Shown here: positions 63,467 through 64,000 of the stretch, in pieces
How the letters are laid out: every line of letters begins with the position of its first letter
Numbering within the stretch: the stretch's first letter is position 1
Source: Streptomyces olivochromogenes
GTDB taxonomy: Bacteria; Actinomycetota; Actinomycetes; Streptomycetales; Streptomycetaceae
DNA length: 64,000 nt
Assembly: GCF_021538895.1 (NCBI RefSeq)
Contig: NZ_JADDRL010000031.1
Location: forward strand, 23,373-87,372
Direction of reading: 5' to 3'
The notes under the pieces: generated by a model
What the model saw: only the letters and a program-made list of their open reading frames with translations
Databases searched by the model: none
What the model was told of the DNA's origin: nothing
Position numbers and translations under genes: made by a program

Positions 63467-63853
63467 TCACACTCCCTCTGGCGTTTTGTCGGTGAGGATC
63501 GAACCGATGCGGTCGAGGGCCGGATAGGTCGCCCGGTGCAGGCGGTCCACATCCATGCCCTCGTCGCCGAGGACGACCATCAGCGCGGTGTCTCCGACGG
63601 CGTAGAACGCGACGCAGCCGTGGCTGCCGTACGTCACCGTCTGCCGCAGCACCCCGCGCGCGGTGGCCTCGGCGGTGCGGCGCGCGAGGCCGAGGCCGGC
63701 GGCCGCGAGGGCGGCGAGGCCCTCCGGGTCGATCGTCTCGGCGGTGTCGGCCGCGATGAGCATTCCGTCGGCGGCCGCGAGGGCCGTATCGGTGATTCCG
63801 GTCACCCGCTCGCGCAGCCCGCGCATTTCCCGCGCAAGGGCTTCGTGATTCAT
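63467..63853 (-). CDS. Roadblock/LC7-domain protein
   Basis: 128 residues. The roadblock fold is recognisable: GITDTALAAADGMLIAADTA, EGLAALAAAGLGLARRTAEATARG and the strands VTYGSHGCVAFYAVGDTALMVVLGDEG. Such proteins regulate small GTPases (MglB-like) and in Streptomyces occur in gene sets with DUF742 and small GTPases. GGGAG precedes the ATG. The gene upstream is cut by the window edge, so the partner GTPase cannot be seen. Confidence 0.82.
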   Translation of the reverse strand: MNHEALAREMRGLRERVTGITDTALAAADGMLIAADTAETIDPEGLAALAAAGLGLARRTAEATARGVLRQTVTYGSHGCVAFYAVGDTALMVVLGDEGMDVDRLHRATYPALDRIGSILTDKTPEGV

Positions 63854-63914
63854 GTGTTCAACTCCCTCAATTCCTGACTGAATTCGACCGCTCGGAACAT
63901 CGACGCGCCCTTTT

Positions 63915-64000
63915 TCATTTGGCAGTGCCGTGCCGCAGCCGGAAGAACCCTTTCCAGCTCGCCCCGCTCTTCGGCGGGTCGAGGGCTTCGGTGATGCCGC
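63915..64000 (-). CDS. C-terminal fragment of an unidentified gene (window edge)
   Basis: The frame enters at 64000 and ends at TGA 63915 with GITEALDPPKSGASWKGFFR then LRHGTAK. It lies 61 nt upstream of the roadblock gene on the same strand and could lead that operon. Too little is visible to name it. Confidence 0.6.
   Translation of the reverse strand, partial: GITEALDPPKSGASWKGFFRLRHGTAK

Noticed and set aside
63486..63494. TTGTCGGTG on the plus strand
   Set aside because: It lies inside the roadblock gene and lacks a TAnnnT at the required 8-nt spacing.

Overview
This is high-GC actinobacterial chromosome, almost certainly Streptomyces: about 70% G+C, GTG starts throughout, a WhiB-like protein, several SpoIIE-type phosphatases with fused HATPase domains, and a gene order that, from memory, follows the S. 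coelicolor A3(2) map around fumC-fumB-glpX-wbl-xse-ispH-ppgK at one end and sdh-typA-bldK at the other. In that strain the actinorhodin cluster lies between these two blocks. Here the gap holds no polyketide genes. It carries tandem serpins, a WGR/MoxR/VWA/SWIM operon, an AAA+ ATPase, an SNF2 helicase and a toxin-antitoxin pair.

Layout. 1-6 kb: a truncated OppC-type peptide permease, typA and a large peptide-binding lipoprotein, all on the minus strand. 6-10 kb: an Sdh1-type succinate dehydrogenase operon (small protein, membrane anchor, flavoprotein, Fe-S subunit). 10-19.6 kb: a GH18-like membrane protein, a coiled-coil membrane protein that seems to be a TPM-family protein without its TPM domain, a PAS-PAS-GAF-PP2C-HATPase phosphatase with a stand-alone HATPase gene next to it, a Nudix hydrolase, a SPOR-like protein, a GntR/HutC regulator and a DUF4190/septum-formation protein. 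19.6-24.2 kb: two tandem serpins, a MarR regulator divergent from an SMP-30 secreted protein with a palindromic operator between them, and a gene broken by two frameshifts. 24.3-35.7 kb: a six-gene operon with overlapping or closely spaced genes (WGR-DUF4132, MoxR AAA+, DUF5682, VWA, SWIM, HEAT). 35.7-40.1 kb: DUF234-type ATPase, SNF2 helicase and a Phd/RelE pair. 40.2-53.6 kb: conserved housekeeping genes (ychF, ppgK, ispH, xseAB, nitroreductase, glpX, wbl, class I and class II fumarases). 53.7-64 kb: SpoIIE phosphatase, class A PBP, a decayed SPFH gene, a PadR-ABC exporter operon and roadblock-like proteins.

The strongest new signal is regulatory. The motif of RecA-independent, PafBC-type DNA-damage promoters (TTGTCRGTG, 8 nt, TAnnnT) occurs exactly in front of the WGR-MoxR-VWA operon, in near-exact divergent form in front of the neighbouring broken gene, and exactly in front of xseA (exonuclease VII). 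A degenerate version precedes ppgK. This places an E. coli yehI-L-M-P-Q-like AAA/VWA system, whose function is unknown, in a predicted DNA-damage regulon. The WGR domain, known from PARP-type DNA-break sensors, fits that reading. Many genes here also appear leaderless, with TAnnnT exactly 6 nt before the start codon.
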